Assembly: GCA_028283625.1 (NCBI GenBank)
Contig: JAPWKG010000008.1
Location: forward strand, 62,001-126,000
Length of the DNA stretch: 64,000 bases
From: Acidobacteriaceae bacterium
GTDB taxonomy: Bacteria; Acidobacteriota; Terriglobia; Terriglobales; Acidobacteriaceae
Reading direction: 5' to 3'
Shown here: piece by piece, positions 43,044 to 51,699 of the stretch
Numbering within the stretch: position 1 is the first letter of the stretch
Layout of the letters: each line of letters opens with the position of its first letter
Position numbers and translations under genes: made by a program
The notes under the pieces: generated by a model
Databases searched by the model: none
Told to the model about the DNA's origin: nothing
What the model saw: the letters and a program-made list of their open reading frames with translations, nothing else

Positions 43044-43093
43044 AAACAGGAGAAAGGGGCAGACCGGTAATGGTCTGCCCCTTTCTCCTGTTT
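43044..43093. terminator. Very long perfect terminator hairpin
   Basis: Perfect 22-base arms (43044-43065 and 43072-43093) with a six-base loop. It ends the mhq operon on the plus strand and lies 75 bases beyond the gcvT stop on the minus strand; an A run on one side gives T residues for both directions. Confidence 0.9.
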
Positions 43094-43167
43094 GGTGCTC
43101 GGTCTGTTCTTTACCGTTACGGTGGAGGAGTCCACGGCCTTCTTACCGGTGAATGTTCAGTGGGGGA

Positions 43168-44337
43168 TTAGCTTTTTCCTGAAATGGAAGTCGCAGGCTT
43201 GGGCCGCTTGTAGAACGGCGTCGGTACGACGACCGCTTTGACGGGTTGGTTGCGAATCTCGACGAAGACCTCCGTGCCCAGCTCCGTGAGCTCGGCCGGA
43301 ACGTATGCGAGAGCCACGTTCTTCTTGAGGAAGGGAGCGGGAGAGCCTGAGGTGACCTCGCCGATGAGCTGCCCGTCGGCCGAGCGAACCGGGTAGCCGT
43401 CCCGGCCGATGCCGCGCTCTACCATCTCCAGCCCGACAAGTTTGCGCTGCGGTCCGCCTGCTTGCTGGACCTTCAACAGAGCCTCGCGGCCTACGAAGTC
43501 GGTTCCCTTGTCGAGCTTGCAGTAGCGTCCCAGACCCGCTTCAAAGACGTTGATGGTGTCGGAGATTTCATGGCCATAGAGCGCCATCGCGGACTCCAGG
43601 CGCAGCGTGTTGCGCGCGCCCAGGCCGCAGGGCTGGATGCCGAACTCGGCGCCAGCGTCGAGTACCTCCTGCCAGACGCGAGCGCTGGTGGGTTCATCGG
43701 AGGGGACGTAGATCTCGAAGCCGTCTTCGCCGGTGTATCCGGTGCGTGCGATCAGCACGTTATGCAGGCCGCAGACCTGCCCCCACTTGAACCAGTAGTT
43801 TTTGATCTCGGAGAGGTCGACACCGGTCAGCTTCTGCAGGGTGTCCTTGGCGCGGGGGCCCTGAATGGCGATCTGCGTGTAGTAATCGGAGACGTCCATG
43901 ACGTGCACGCCGCTCATGTTGCCGATGACCGAGCGAACCCACTTCACGTCCTTCTCGCGCGTACCTGCGTTGATCACAATCAGGTAGTCGTTTTCGCCGA
44001 GCTTGTGCAGCACGACGTCGTCGACAAAGGTGCCTTCGGGGGTCAGCATCGCCGAGTAGTGCGCCTGGCCGATCTGCAGTTTCGAGGCGTCGTTCATCAG
44101 CAGCTTCTGCACAGCGGCCAGCGAGTTCGGCCCACGCAGCTGGATGTCACCCATGTGCGAGACATCGAAGATGCCGACGCGTTCCCGCACCGCCATATGC
44201 TCTTCAATCAGGCCGGAGTATTGAACCGGCATATCCCAGCCTCCGAAGTCGACCATGCGAGCCTTGTGGGCATGGTGGGTGCTGTGGAGTCCGGTGCGGC
44301 GAAGAGGAAGAGCGTTGGCGAGCGTCGTGTTATCCAT
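43168..44337 (-). CDS. gcvT: Glycine cleavage system T protein (aminomethyltransferase)
   Basis: A 389-residue tetrahydrofolate-dependent aminomethyltransferase that releases ammonia from the H-protein intermediate and forms methylene-THF. Signatures: 'MVDFGGWDMPVQYSG', 'VGIFDVSHMGDIQLRGP', 'TGYTGEDGFEIYVP' with the catalytic Asp in IFDVSHMG, and 'GLGARNTLRLESAMALYGHE'. GAGGG precedes the ATG. Unlike the usual gcvTHP order, the plus-strand mhq operon separates it from gcvH. Confidence 0.97.
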   Translation of the reverse strand: MDNTTLANALPLRRTGLHSTHHAHKARMVDFGGWDMPVQYSGLIEEHMAVRERVGIFDVSHMGDIQLRGPNSLAAVQKLLMNDASKLQIGQAHYSAMLTPEGTFVDDVVLHKLGENDYLIVINAGTREKDVKWVRSVIGNMSGVHVMDVSDYYTQIAIQGPRAKDTLQKLTGVDLSEIKNYWFKWGQVCGLHNVLIARTGYTGEDGFEIYVPSDEPTSARVWQEVLDAGAEFGIQPCGLGARNTLRLESAMALYGHEISDTINVFEAGLGRYCKLDKGTDFVGREALLKVQQAGGPQRKLVGLEMVERGIGRDGYPVRSADGQLIGEVTSGSPAPFLKKNVALAYVPAELTELGTEVFVEIRNQPVKAVVVPTPFYKRPKPATSISGKS

Positions 44338-44418
44338 ACGCCCTCAAGTGTACCCGTGGGCGCGGCGCAGATTGCGGCTCGCGTTTGGGAAACACGTTCT
44401 GGGTCATGTGGATAGCTG

Positions 44419-44871
44419 TCAGGCGCGGCGATCGCGGCGTCGGGCTCGCAGGAAGCTGGAGAGCGAGAAGTAGCTGAAGAGAACGAAGAAGAGCAGGTAG
44501 AGCCACAGCTTGTGGCGTTCCTCGGCGTTTGCGGCAGCGGCAAACGCTGCACGTTGCTGCCAGACCGCGCGGCCCAATGTGAGGGCGAAGAGGGCGAAGA
44601 AAACACCGACGACCTGCAGGGTCACGACGGTAGAGAACTTTTTCACGGGTGCGAGAACCCCTTTCCCCACCTGCTTTCCAGCGCGTGCCGTTTTTGCCTG
44701 CGTCTGGCGAAGCTGTTCGGCAGCCTGGGCGTAGGGTGTGGGGTGGGGAGCGGCTCTGCGGGCCGAAGCGCGCGGATCAGGCGAGGTCGCCGCATCGGCG
44801 GCTTCGGCCAGAGACTTTGCTGCAGCGCGTGCTCCTTTTCCCAGGGCGCGTCCGAATCGAACCTTATCCAT
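44419..44871 (-). CDS. Membrane protein of unknown function upstream of gcvT
   Basis: A 150-residue protein with a basic, Ala-rich cytoplasmic head (about 1-75), two membrane helices (about 78-98 and 118-138) and a basic tail (RARRRDRRA). No named family is recognised. It is 81 bases upstream of gcvT on the same strand. The open frame extends further upstream, but the ATG at 44869-44871 follows a stretch without hydrophobic or coding features. Confidence 0.65.
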   Translation of the reverse strand: MDKVRFGRALGKGARAAAKSLAEAADAATSPDPRASARRAAPHPTPYAQAAEQLRQTQAKTARAGKQVGKGVLAPVKKFSTVVTLQVVGVFFALFALTLGRAVWQQRAAFAAAANAEERHKLWLYLLFFVLFSYFSLSSFLRARRRDRRA

Positions 44872-45179
44872 TGCCTCTTCAGTGTACGCAGGGCGGCCCG
44901 GGGGAGGCGATGATGTCATCCATGGAGTCTTTTTCCTCGTCAGAGCTCTCAAAGATGAACCGTTGCAAGCTTAGCTGCATCGGAGAGATAAGAGGCTTTG
45001 TGGTCTGTTTTGCACAGGAGCCCGGGAAGATTCGCCCCTTGGCACGTTCGGGGGAGCGGCGTAGTCTACAAGAACAGGTTGACCCGCAGTTGCCGTTCTC
45101 TCCCGGTTTTGAGCATGTTTCGGAGGGAATACCCACCCGCGGCCCACAAGCGCAAAACACTGCCACGCGGGAGGTGCGA
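44872..45179. other. Divergent intergenic region
   Basis: 308 bases between the minus-strand membrane protein and the plus-strand acidic protein. Open frames cross it, but none has a credible start and composition. I see no repeat or structured element that I can name. Confidence 0.4.
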
Positions 45180-45500
45180 TTGAACCAGCAGGTCAAAGAT
45201 CTCATTCAAAAGCTCGGTGAAGCGATTCACGAATCGGTGTCGGAAAGCGAAGACATCGCTGGAGTCGTGCGGGAGATCCGCGAACAGGGCTTTGATGTGT
45301 TGCTGATGCTGGAGGCCACGATCGGTCTCAATGAGGTCAGCGAAGAAGAGGACGCGGTCGAGTCCGAAGAGGGCAATGAGTCGGAAGACGGTGGACCGTT
45401 CACTCGCAATGACATCACGTTTCTAAAGAGCCTGCGCATCACGACCGAAGATCAGTCCGGTGCTGCAGATACGGAAACGGTCGAACCGGACGAAGCCTGA
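45180..45500 (+). CDS. Acidic protein of unknown function, TTG start
   Basis: A 106-residue cytoplasmic protein. GGGAGG lies five bases before a TTG at 45180, giving the N-terminus (M)NQQVKDLIQKLGEAIHESVSES; this is far better than any start in the long upstream frame. The first 55 residues form amphipathic helices, followed by a Glu/Ser/Asp-rich stretch (EEEDAVESEEGNESEDG) and a short C-terminal segment. The family is not recognised. A terminator follows directly and glgC lies downstream. Confidence 0.6.
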   Translation: MNQQVKDLIQKLGEAIHESVSESEDIAGVVREIREQGFDVLLMLEATIGLNEVSEEEDAVESEEGNESEDGGPFTRNDITFLKSLRITTEDQSGAADTETVEPDEA

Positions 45501-45524
45501 GTTGTTCTCCGGTGAAGATCCCTG

Positions 45525-45564
45525 AGGCGAGATTCGCATTGCGCGAGTCTCGCCTTTTTCTTTT
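45525..45564 (+). terminator. Intrinsic terminator before glgC
   Basis: AGGCGAGA and TCTCGCCT arms with an internal TCGC/GCGA pairing, then TTTTTCTTTT. Confidence 0.8.
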
Positions 45565-45714
45565 CACGTCTTCCCATTTCTTGTCTTCAGACGGCACACT
45601 TCTCTGTGGCCGTTTTTTCACCGACGCGGTGCGCAACGCGGGCGGCTGCGTTGTTCTAATTTGCGTCAAACCGAACAAGAAGAACCATAACGGATAGAAC
45701 GAGGTCCGAAAGCT

Positions 45715-46977
45715 GTGGCGATTATGAGAGATACACTGGGCGTTTTGCTTGCGGGTGGCGCAGGCGAGCGACTGTTTCCTTTGACGCGCGATCGCGCTAA
45801 GCCCGCGGTTCCTTTCGCAGGCCAGTACCGCATTATCGACATCACGTTGTCCAACTGCATCAACTCTGACCTGCGGCACGTCTACATCTTGACGCAGTAC
45901 AAAGCGCTTTCCTTGAACCGGCATATCCGCGAAGGCTGGGGCTCGGTTGTGGCCAACGAGCTGGGAGAGTTTGTCGAAATTCTTCCGCCGATGCAGCGTG
46001 TGTCCAAGAGCTGGTATCAAGGCACCGCCGACGCCGTGTTTCAGAACATCTATTCCATTGGCTCAGAAGAGCCGAAGTATGTGCTGATTCTCTCCGGGGA
46101 CCACATCTACAAGATGAACTACGCGCTGATGCTGGAGCAGCATGTGGCTTCGGGGGCCGATGTAACGCTGGCAACACTGCCGGTTGCGCCGAGTGAGGTC
46201 GCACAGTTCGGCGTTGTCGACGTTGCACCAAACGGCGAGGTGCGCGGCTTCGTCGAAAAGCCGAAGGAGACCAACATCCGTTCTCCGTTCAATCCGGAGA
46301 TGGTGGACGTCTCCATGGGCATCTACATCTTCAACACGGATGTGCTTTTGCCCGAGCTGGCCCGCGATGCGGAAGACCCGAGCTCCAAACACGACTTTGG
46401 GCACAACATTCTGCCGAGCCTGCTGGGGCGTTACCGCATGCATGCGTATAACTTCGTGGACGAGAACAAGCAGCATGCGCTCTATTGGCGCGATGTCGGT
46501 ACGCTCGATGCCTACTACGAAGCCAATATGGACGTGGCCGCCGTCGCTCCTGTCTTCAACCTGTATGACAAGGCGTGGCCCATGCGTTCGCGCGCCTACC
46601 AGTACCCGCCGGCCAAGTTCGTCTTTGGCGAGCCGGGCCGCACGGGCATGGCGATCAACTCCATTGTCAGCTCAGGCTCTATCGTCTCCGGCTCCGTGGT
46701 GCGAAACTCAGTGCTCTCGCATGACGTGCGTGTGAACAGCTATGCCGATGTTGATAGCTCCATCATCTTTTCGCACGTCAACATCGGCCGCCATTGCCGG
46801 ATTCGTCATGCGATCATCGATCGCGATGTGCACATTCCGGACGGTACGGTGATTGGCTACGACCCGGTGGAAGATCGCAAGAACTACTTCGTGACCGAGT
46901 CCGGTCTTACGGTGGTGACACGCGATTACTCGGTGTATGAAAACCCGGTCAGCGCCGGTTTCATGCAGCAGAAGTAG
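45715..46977 (+). CDS. glgC: Glucose-1-phosphate adenylyltransferase (ADP-glucose pyrophosphorylase)
   Basis: A 420-residue nucleotidyltransferase that makes ADP-glucose for glycogen. Signatures: GVLLAGGAGERLFPLTRDRAKPAVPFAGQYRIID (catalytic N-terminus), YQGTADAVFQN, LSGDHIYKMNY (metal Asp), 'GFVEKP', 'SMGIYIF' and 'YWRDVGTLDAYYEANMD'; a left-handed beta-helix with hexapeptide repeats (NSYADVDSSIIFSHVNIG) forms the C-terminus. GAGG at 45701-45704 suits the GTG at 45715, with an ATG nine bases later as alternative. Confidence 0.97.
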   Translation: MAIMRDTLGVLLAGGAGERLFPLTRDRAKPAVPFAGQYRIIDITLSNCINSDLRHVYILTQYKALSLNRHIREGWGSVVANELGEFVEILPPMQRVSKSWYQGTADAVFQNIYSIGSEEPKYVLILSGDHIYKMNYALMLEQHVASGADVTLATLPVAPSEVAQFGVVDVAPNGEVRGFVEKPKETNIRSPFNPEMVDVSMGIYIFNTDVLLPELARDAEDPSSKHDFGHNILPSLLGRYRMHAYNFVDENKQHALYWRDVGTLDAYYEANMDVAAVAPVFNLYDKAWPMRSRAYQYPPAKFVFGEPGRTGMAINSIVSSGSIVSGSVVRNSVLSHDVRVNSYADVDSSIIFSHVNIGRHCRIRHAIIDRDVHIPDGTVIGYDPVEDRKNYFVTESGLTVVTRDYSVYENPVSAGFMQQK

Positions 46978-46988
46978 CATCCCCTTGT

Positions 46989-47036
46989 AGACAGCACAAA
47001 GGCCACGCGAGATGCGTGGCCTTTGTGCTGTCTTTG
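46989..47036. terminator. Bidirectional intrinsic terminator after glgC
   Basis: Perfect 20-base arms (46989-47008 and 47014-47033) with a five-base loop. It separates glgC from the convergent outer-membrane protein gene, whose stop is 12 bases away. Confidence 0.9.
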
Positions 47037-47047
47037 TAGCGCTCGGC

Positions 47048-47839
47048 TTACTTGCTCTTCTTGTGGGAAGACGGGCCGCCGAAGCGGTAAACCGCACCGA
47101 GAGAAACCGAGAAGAACTCGCGTGTTTCTGTTCCGTAGTGCTCGAAGATGATATCTGGCTGCAGGCGGAAGGCAAGCTTGGAGCTGTTGTTGAAGTCGAT
47201 GCTGATGCCTGCTGTGCCGTAACCCGTGGTGCTGTTGCAGTAGGTTCCGAGGCTGACCGGGTGTGTTGCGTCTACCTGCGCCGGGCAGGCTGCAATGGTC
47301 AGCGCGCTCTGGTCCGGGTAGTTGCGGATCGAGTGGTCATACATGCCGTGTGCCATACCGGCCAACGCGTGTGCTTCCACTGAGGCATAGCGGTTGCGGA
47401 ACGGGGTGCGGTACACCACGCCGCCTGTGACAATGTTCTGCATCACGAGCACACGGTTGAAGTTGTACTTCGGATTATTGGCAACGGGGTTCACCGCGGT
47501 CGTACCTGCGCCGATACGGTAGTCACCGGCCACGCCCCACTTCTTGATCCGGGCTTTGCCCAGCCAGTAGGTGGCCATCAGTTCACCGCCGCCCATGTTG
47601 TAGCGATACTGCAGATCCTGACCAGCCTGGCCGTTCATGTACAGCAGACCGCCGTACGCTTCCCAGCGGTTGTCATACGCCGGACCGGTGTAGGCGGGGG
47701 TAGCGGTTGCAGCTTCGCGAATGCGCATGGGCGCGGTACCGGGTGCAGCAACCTGGGCGGAAGCGCCGGCGGTAATCCCCAGCAGACTGAGAGTAACAAC
47801 GGCTGCGGCGCGCGCAGCGGAAAAACGGAACATCCCCAT
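47048..47839 (-). CDS. Outer-membrane beta-barrel protein
   Basis: A 263-residue protein with a signal peptide (MGMFRFSAARAAAVVTLSLLGITAGASAQ), then strands alternating with turns ('RWEAYGGLLYMNG', 'GELMATYWLGKARIKKWGVAGDYRIG', 'FSVSLGAVYRFGG'). It ends, apart from a Lys-rich tail (SSHKKSK), in a barrel-closing strand with Phe, YRFGG. Such OmpA-like or PorV-like barrels are plentiful in Acidobacteria; no ligand can be named. An ATG six bases later (47833) is also possible. Confidence 0.8.
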   Translation of the reverse strand: MGMFRFSAARAAAVVTLSLLGITAGASAQVAAPGTAPMRIREAATATPAYTGPAYDNRWEAYGGLLYMNGQAGQDLQYRYNMGGGELMATYWLGKARIKKWGVAGDYRIGAGTTAVNPVANNPKYNFNRVLVMQNIVTGGVVYRTPFRNRYASVEAHALAGMAHGMYDHSIRNYPDQSALTIAACPAQVDATHPVSLGTYCNSTTGYGTAGISIDFNNSSKLAFRLQPDIIFEHYGTETREFFSVSLGAVYRFGGPSSHKKSK

Positions 47840-48016
47840 CAGCAAACCTACTTGTCCTTTGCCTCCGGCTTCGCAAAACCGCTGGCAGGCGGGGGCGCGA
47901 AATCGGCACACTCGATTGAATCTCATTCAGGATATACCGGCGGCGCGAACGTGCGACAATGAAGAGGCGTCTGCTGCTGCGCGAAAAGACCGTGCGGCAC
48001 CAATGGAGGCTTCATC

Positions 48017-48238
48017 ATGGGTGAACTATTTACGCCCACGCATTTGATTGTTCTGGCCATCCTGGCCGTAATCCTGTTCGGCGGCAAGAAGCTGCCGGAA
48101 CTCGGCAAGGGTCTTGGCGAAGGATTGCGCGGGTTTAAAGACGGTATGAAGGGTGTGGCCGACGAGGTCAACAAGCCCAGCGAAGCGGCACACACCGTAA
48201 CGCCAAAGGCTGACGAAACCACCAAGCCTGCCGCCTAG
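48017..48238 (+). CDS. tatA: Twin-arginine translocase subunit TatA/E
   Basis: A 73-residue protein: short periplasmic start MGELFTPTHL, one membrane helix (about 8-22), the hinge FGGKKLPELGKGLGEGLRGFK with the conserved Phe-Gly and amphipathic helix, and a charged C-terminal tail. TatA polymers form the pore for folded proteins. No tatB or tatC is adjacent. GAGG lies before the ATG. Confidence 0.96.
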   Translation: MGELFTPTHLIVLAILAVILFGGKKLPELGKGLGEGLRGFKDGMKGVADEVNKPSEAAHTVTPKADETTKPAA

Positions 48239-48291
48239 GCCGTTTCGCAATCTACAAGCTGGCCAGCGCCGGAACCGGGCACTGGAAAAAG

Positions 48292-48321
48292 ATGCGAGAG
48301 CTGTGTTTACAGGTCTCGCAT
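48292..48321. terminator. Hairpin after tatA
   Basis: ATGCGAGA / TCTCGCAT with an inner CTGT / ACAG stem and a G-G mismatch. It lies about 53 bases after the tatA stop. The best T tract is on the minus strand, so its direction is ambiguous. Confidence 0.45.
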
Positions 48322-48406
48322 TGTTGCGTCTGCACGTAAGTTACTGAAAAGAATCCTTTTTGCGACTTCGTGGAACACAAGGCGTCTGAAGTGCATCTCA
48401 CAGGGG

Positions 48407-49282
48407 ATGAAGGTGAAGACGTCGTCATTCCTTGTGAAGCCGAGCGCGAATCCTCGGTTGGAGAAACTACGGGCTGATGTTCATCCCGGAGTTTCGGAAA
48501 AAGCCTCCACAGAGTTATTGCAAAAACATCGTGAACAGCTAAGCGAGCTGCAGGAAGTGCTCTATGCTTCGCAATCCAAGGCTGTCCTGCTTGTGCTGCA
48601 GGGCATGGATACCGCGGGGAAGGATGGCACGATCCGGCATATTTTCAGTGGCATCAACCCACAAGGCTGCGATGTTGCTTCGTTCAAGGTGCCGAACTCT
48701 CTGGAAGCCCGTCATGATTATTTGTGGCGTTGCCATGCGCAGGTCCCTCCGCGCGGCATGATCGGCATTTTTAACCGCTCGCATTATGAAGACGTCCTCT
48801 CGCCGGTGGTGCATGGGCACGTCGACAAGAAGACCGCCCGCAAGCGCATGGACGAGATCAACGATTGGGAAGCCATGCTGGCTGCGAACAATGTGCTCAT
48901 CCTCAAATTCTTCCTGCACATCAGCCAGAAAGAGCAGACAGAGCGCCTGCAGTCGCGTATCGATACCCCGGATAAGCACTGGAAGCTCTCTGAATCGGAT
49001 TTCGCTGAGCGTCAGTACTGGCCACAGTACCAGGATGCCTACGAGCAGATTCTGCGCCATACGTCCAAGAAGCACGCTCCCTGGTTCGTGATCCCCAGCA
49101 ATTACAAGTGGTTCCGAAACGTCGCCATTTCGCAGATTCTGGTCGATGCGCTGAGCGCTCAGAAGCTGCAGTACCCTGCGCCCAGCTTTGATCCTTCAGG
49201 AATCAACCTGCAGAAGAGCTCCGCCAAGACCGCGGCCAAGATGGTTGAGGCGCGTGTGCAGCTGGCGAGCGAGAAGAGCTAG
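48407..49282 (+). CDS. ppk2: Polyphosphate kinase 2
   Basis: A 291-residue PPK2-family enzyme that moves phosphate between polyphosphate and nucleotides. Walker A is GMDTAGKDG (66-74); the lid and Walker B regions are 'GMIGIFNRSHYEDVL' and 'LHISQKEQTERLQSRI'; 'KHAPWFVIPSNYKWFRN' follows. The short length, single domain and no N-terminal duplication fit class I or III, which phosphorylate NDP or NMP. Its TAG stop shares CTAG with the convergent EamA gene. The upstream ATG region has a weak ribosome binding site. Confidence 0.94.
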   Translation: MKVKTSSFLVKPSANPRLEKLRADVHPGVSEKASTELLQKHREQLSELQEVLYASQSKAVLLVLQGMDTAGKDGTIRHIFSGINPQGCDVASFKVPNSLEARHDYLWRCHAQVPPRGMIGIFNRSHYEDVLSPVVHGHVDKKTARKRMDEINDWEAMLAANNVLILKFFLHISQKEQTERLQSRIDTPDKHWKLSESDFAERQYWPQYQDAYEQILRHTSKKHAPWFVIPSNYKWFRNVAISQILVDALSAQKLQYPAPSFDPSGINLQKSSAKTAAKMVEARVQLASEKS

Positions 49283-50148
49283 AAGGCGATCAGTCCGACG
49301 GCCAGCACAGCCAGGCCCATCCCGATCTTTTGCCGGCGGGATGGGCGCTCGTGCAGTCTCCAGGCCGCAAGCAGAATCGTTCCGGCCGGGTAGAGCGAGC
49401 CGAGAACGGCGGCTACGTCGAGCCTTCCCAGCCGGGTCGACCAGATCAGGCAAAGATTCCCTATCGTATCGAGCACGGCAACGGACGCGATCCAGCGCCA
49501 GGTCGTGCTGGAAAAGCGCGTTGTGTGGCTTTGGCCGCGCCGTACCGCGATCCAGAGCGTGGTGCAGGTGACAAGGCTTGCGGCACGCGCCAGCGCCAGA
49601 GGCTCGAAGACTCCCAATGGATTGGCCAGCCGCAGCGCGGTGAAATAGAGTCCGAAGCCAGCGCCGCTGAGTACCGCCAGCCGCATTGTTCCGGGAGCAT
49701 CCGGCGTATTTTCTCCCGCAGCGATCGTCCAGATCGCGCCGCAGGCGATCAGAAAGCCCACAAGCTGGAGCAGGTGAGGCGCTCCGTCCAGCAGTGCGGA
49801 GACCGCTGCCGGAAGAACGGCGGCGAGCAAAGCGCTTACGGCAGCGGATGGGCCCATGCTGCCGCGCGAAAGCGCCTGGTAGAACGCGGCTACGGAGACT
49901 CCTGCCAACATGCCGGCGATAAGACCCCACAAGAGGGGCATTCCGTGCGGGTAGGGCGCATGCGTCAGCCAGCAGATCAGCGCCAGCGCGACCAGTGAGA
50001 GCGCGTTCGAGGCGATGACGATGAGCAGAGCCGCGCTCGTGGTGCCACCGGCGCTCTTGGAGCCCATGCCTCCGGAGAAATCGCCTCCACCCCACGAAAG
50101 AGCGGCCGCCAAGGCGGCCGCTGCTCCTGCTGTTGCACTGTTTGCCAT
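49279..50148 (-). CDS. EamA/DMT family transporter
   Basis: A 289-residue membrane protein with ten hydrophobic segments in two similar halves, the EamA (drug/metabolite transporter) architecture: 'AAALAAALSWGGGDFSGG' at the start of half 1 and 'LRLANPLGVFEPLALARA' near the start of half 2, 'LGRLDVAAVLGSLYPAGTILLAAW' before the last helices. The substrate is unknown. It shares its stop with ppk2 and starts four bases after the stop of the VWA gene on the same strand, so it may be cotranscribed with it. Confidence 0.87.
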   Translation of the reverse strand: MANSATAGAAAALAAALSWGGGDFSGGMGSKSAGGTTSAALLIVIASNALSLVALALICWLTHAPYPHGMPLLWGLIAGMLAGVSVAAFYQALSRGSMGPSAAVSALLAAVLPAAVSALLDGAPHLLQLVGFLIACGAIWTIAAGENTPDAPGTMRLAVLSGAGFGLYFTALRLANPLGVFEPLALARAASLVTCTTLWIAVRRGQSHTTRFSSTTWRWIASVAVLDTIGNLCLIWSTRLGRLDVAAVLGSLYPAGTILLAAWRLHERPSRRQKIGMGLAVLAVGLIAF

Positions 50149-50152
50149 GCTT

Positions 50153-51526
50153 CTAGTGCGAGGTCTGCGGTCGCTGGTCTTCCGGCGACGGGTAGTAGCC
50201 GTCCTTGGCGATAACGGTCAGGTTCGGCTTCATCACGCGTACTTCCACCTTGCGGAACTTGCCGTCCAGCACCGGCTCATGCGAGTAGTAGCCGACGGTG
50301 TACTGGGTGCGAACCGTCTCTGCAATCTTGGCAAAGCTCTGTTCGATGCCCTTGGGGCGGAACTCCGGGTCGCACTGTCCGCCGGTCGCGGCAGCGTAAC
50401 GGGGCAAAGCGTCGTCGCGCATGGTGGTCGGAAGGTGGATGCGGTCCAAAAAGCCCATGCCGGGGATGCTGGCATCGCCCACCAGCGTCGCGTAGACGGC
50501 GATCTTGTTGGTCTGCAGGTACTTGATGACGTCCTTGGCCTTAGCTACGGAGCCGTATTCCTTGCCGTCGGAGATGACAAAGATAATGCGGCGGCGGCCG
50601 CGGCCAGCGGTGGAAAGCTCCTGCGCGGCTGCCAGAATCGCATCGTTCAGCGGATGGAACTCGCGCTCCGGCTTATCGAAGCCATGCTTGGTCGCATAGC
50701 TATCGGTATTCGGGTCGACACCGTGGTTGTTGATGTTGGTGGTCTGCGCGATCGGTCCGCCCAGCGGCATGATCGGGTCGCGGCCCTTGCCCTTGGAGCG
50801 GTCAAGCACCACGCCCAGACGAGCGCTCTGTGCTGCGGTAAAGTCTGTCTGCTTCTTTACGCTGCTCGCGTAGGTAAAGACCGAGATCTCGTCGTAGGGA
50901 GTAAAGGCGCCCTGCAGTGCCGAAAGCGAAGCGTTGATCTTCTCCATGGTGTCGAAGGTCACGCTCTGGTCGATGACGAGAGCAACGGAGATCGGGAAGG
51001 GATCCGTGGTGAAAACACTCATGTGCTGCTGCACGTTGTTTTCATACACACGCACGTCGCGCCAGGTAATGCCCGGTACGGGTTCGCCGTGCGAGTCCTT
51101 CACCGTAAAGGGGATTTCCACGAAGTTGACGTGCACACGCAGCGGGGTCATGGCCAGGTCCGCAGTGCCTGGAGCGGGCAGCTCCGGTGCGGGGCCTTCG
51201 TCCTGAGTCTGCTGAGCCGCCTGCGTGGGAGCCGGGGTGTCGGGCAGTGAGGAAGGAACCGCGTTAGGATCGGTCGTGCTTGCCTTGGTCGTGGTGTCGG
51301 CGGGCGGAGCGATGTAAGGCGCTGTCGGAACCAGAGGGTCCATGGACGGCAGCGTCTGCGGCTTCGGCCCATCGGGCAGTGACTGCTCGGAGGTGGAGCT
51401 GGTGGAGGAGGCGGGCTGCTGCTTCTGGTCCTGCTGTTGTGGACGGACCATGGCCAGCCCCGTGGCCGCCGTCATGGCTGCGATGGCGAGTGTACCCGCG
51501 ACTCTTGTCTTGCTGCCGAACTGCAT
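50153..51526 (-). CDS. VWFA-related Acidobacterial secreted protein, minus-strand member of a divergent pair
   Basis: A 457-residue secreted protein. Signal-like N-terminus (MQFGSKTRVAGTLAIAAMTAATGLAMVRP), then a Pro/Ser/Thr-rich linker (about 30-125), a beta-strand region (LRVHVNFVEIPFTVKDSHG..ITWRDVRVYENN) and a VWA domain (about 160-435) with VIDQS as degenerate MIDAS (DxS), 'IIFVISDGKEYG' and a C-terminal GYYPSPE end. The family is found chiefly in Acidobacteria; no function is known. AGGA precedes the ATG at 51526. It is divergent from a second member. Confidence 0.88.
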   Translation of the reverse strand: MQFGSKTRVAGTLAIAAMTAATGLAMVRPQQQDQKQQPASSTSSTSEQSLPDGPKPQTLPSMDPLVPTAPYIAPPADTTTKASTTDPNAVPSSLPDTPAPTQAAQQTQDEGPAPELPAPGTADLAMTPLRVHVNFVEIPFTVKDSHGEPVPGITWRDVRVYENNVQQHMSVFTTDPFPISVALVIDQSVTFDTMEKINASLSALQGAFTPYDEISVFTYASSVKKQTDFTAAQSARLGVVLDRSKGKGRDPIMPLGGPIAQTTNINNHGVDPNTDSYATKHGFDKPEREFHPLNDAILAAAQELSTAGRGRRRIIFVISDGKEYGSVAKAKDVIKYLQTNKIAVYATLVGDASIPGMGFLDRIHLPTTMRDDALPRYAAATGGQCDPEFRPKGIEQSFAKIAETVRTQYTVGYYSHEPVLDGKFRKVEVRVMKPNLTVIAKDGYYPSPEDQRPQTSH

Positions 51527-51699
51527 CGTTCCTGCTCTCTCCTGAAAAGCGCACCCGCCTGCGGTGCTTACTGTTGAGGGTATCAGCCTTGAAGTCAGAA
51601 TGTGCTTCTTTCCTTTCAGACGCATCCGAAGGAGTGATCGTTGTGTGTCTTGGCGGCCGATGGTCGCCCAAATCCGCCCAAAGGTCGTCTAATAGGGGT

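Noticed and set aside
4678-49282. The many long hairpins as copies of one mobile repeat family
   Set aside because: The arms at 4678, 25818, 35152, 43044 and 46989 have unrelated sequences and each sits at a gene end with T residues, so they are individual terminators.
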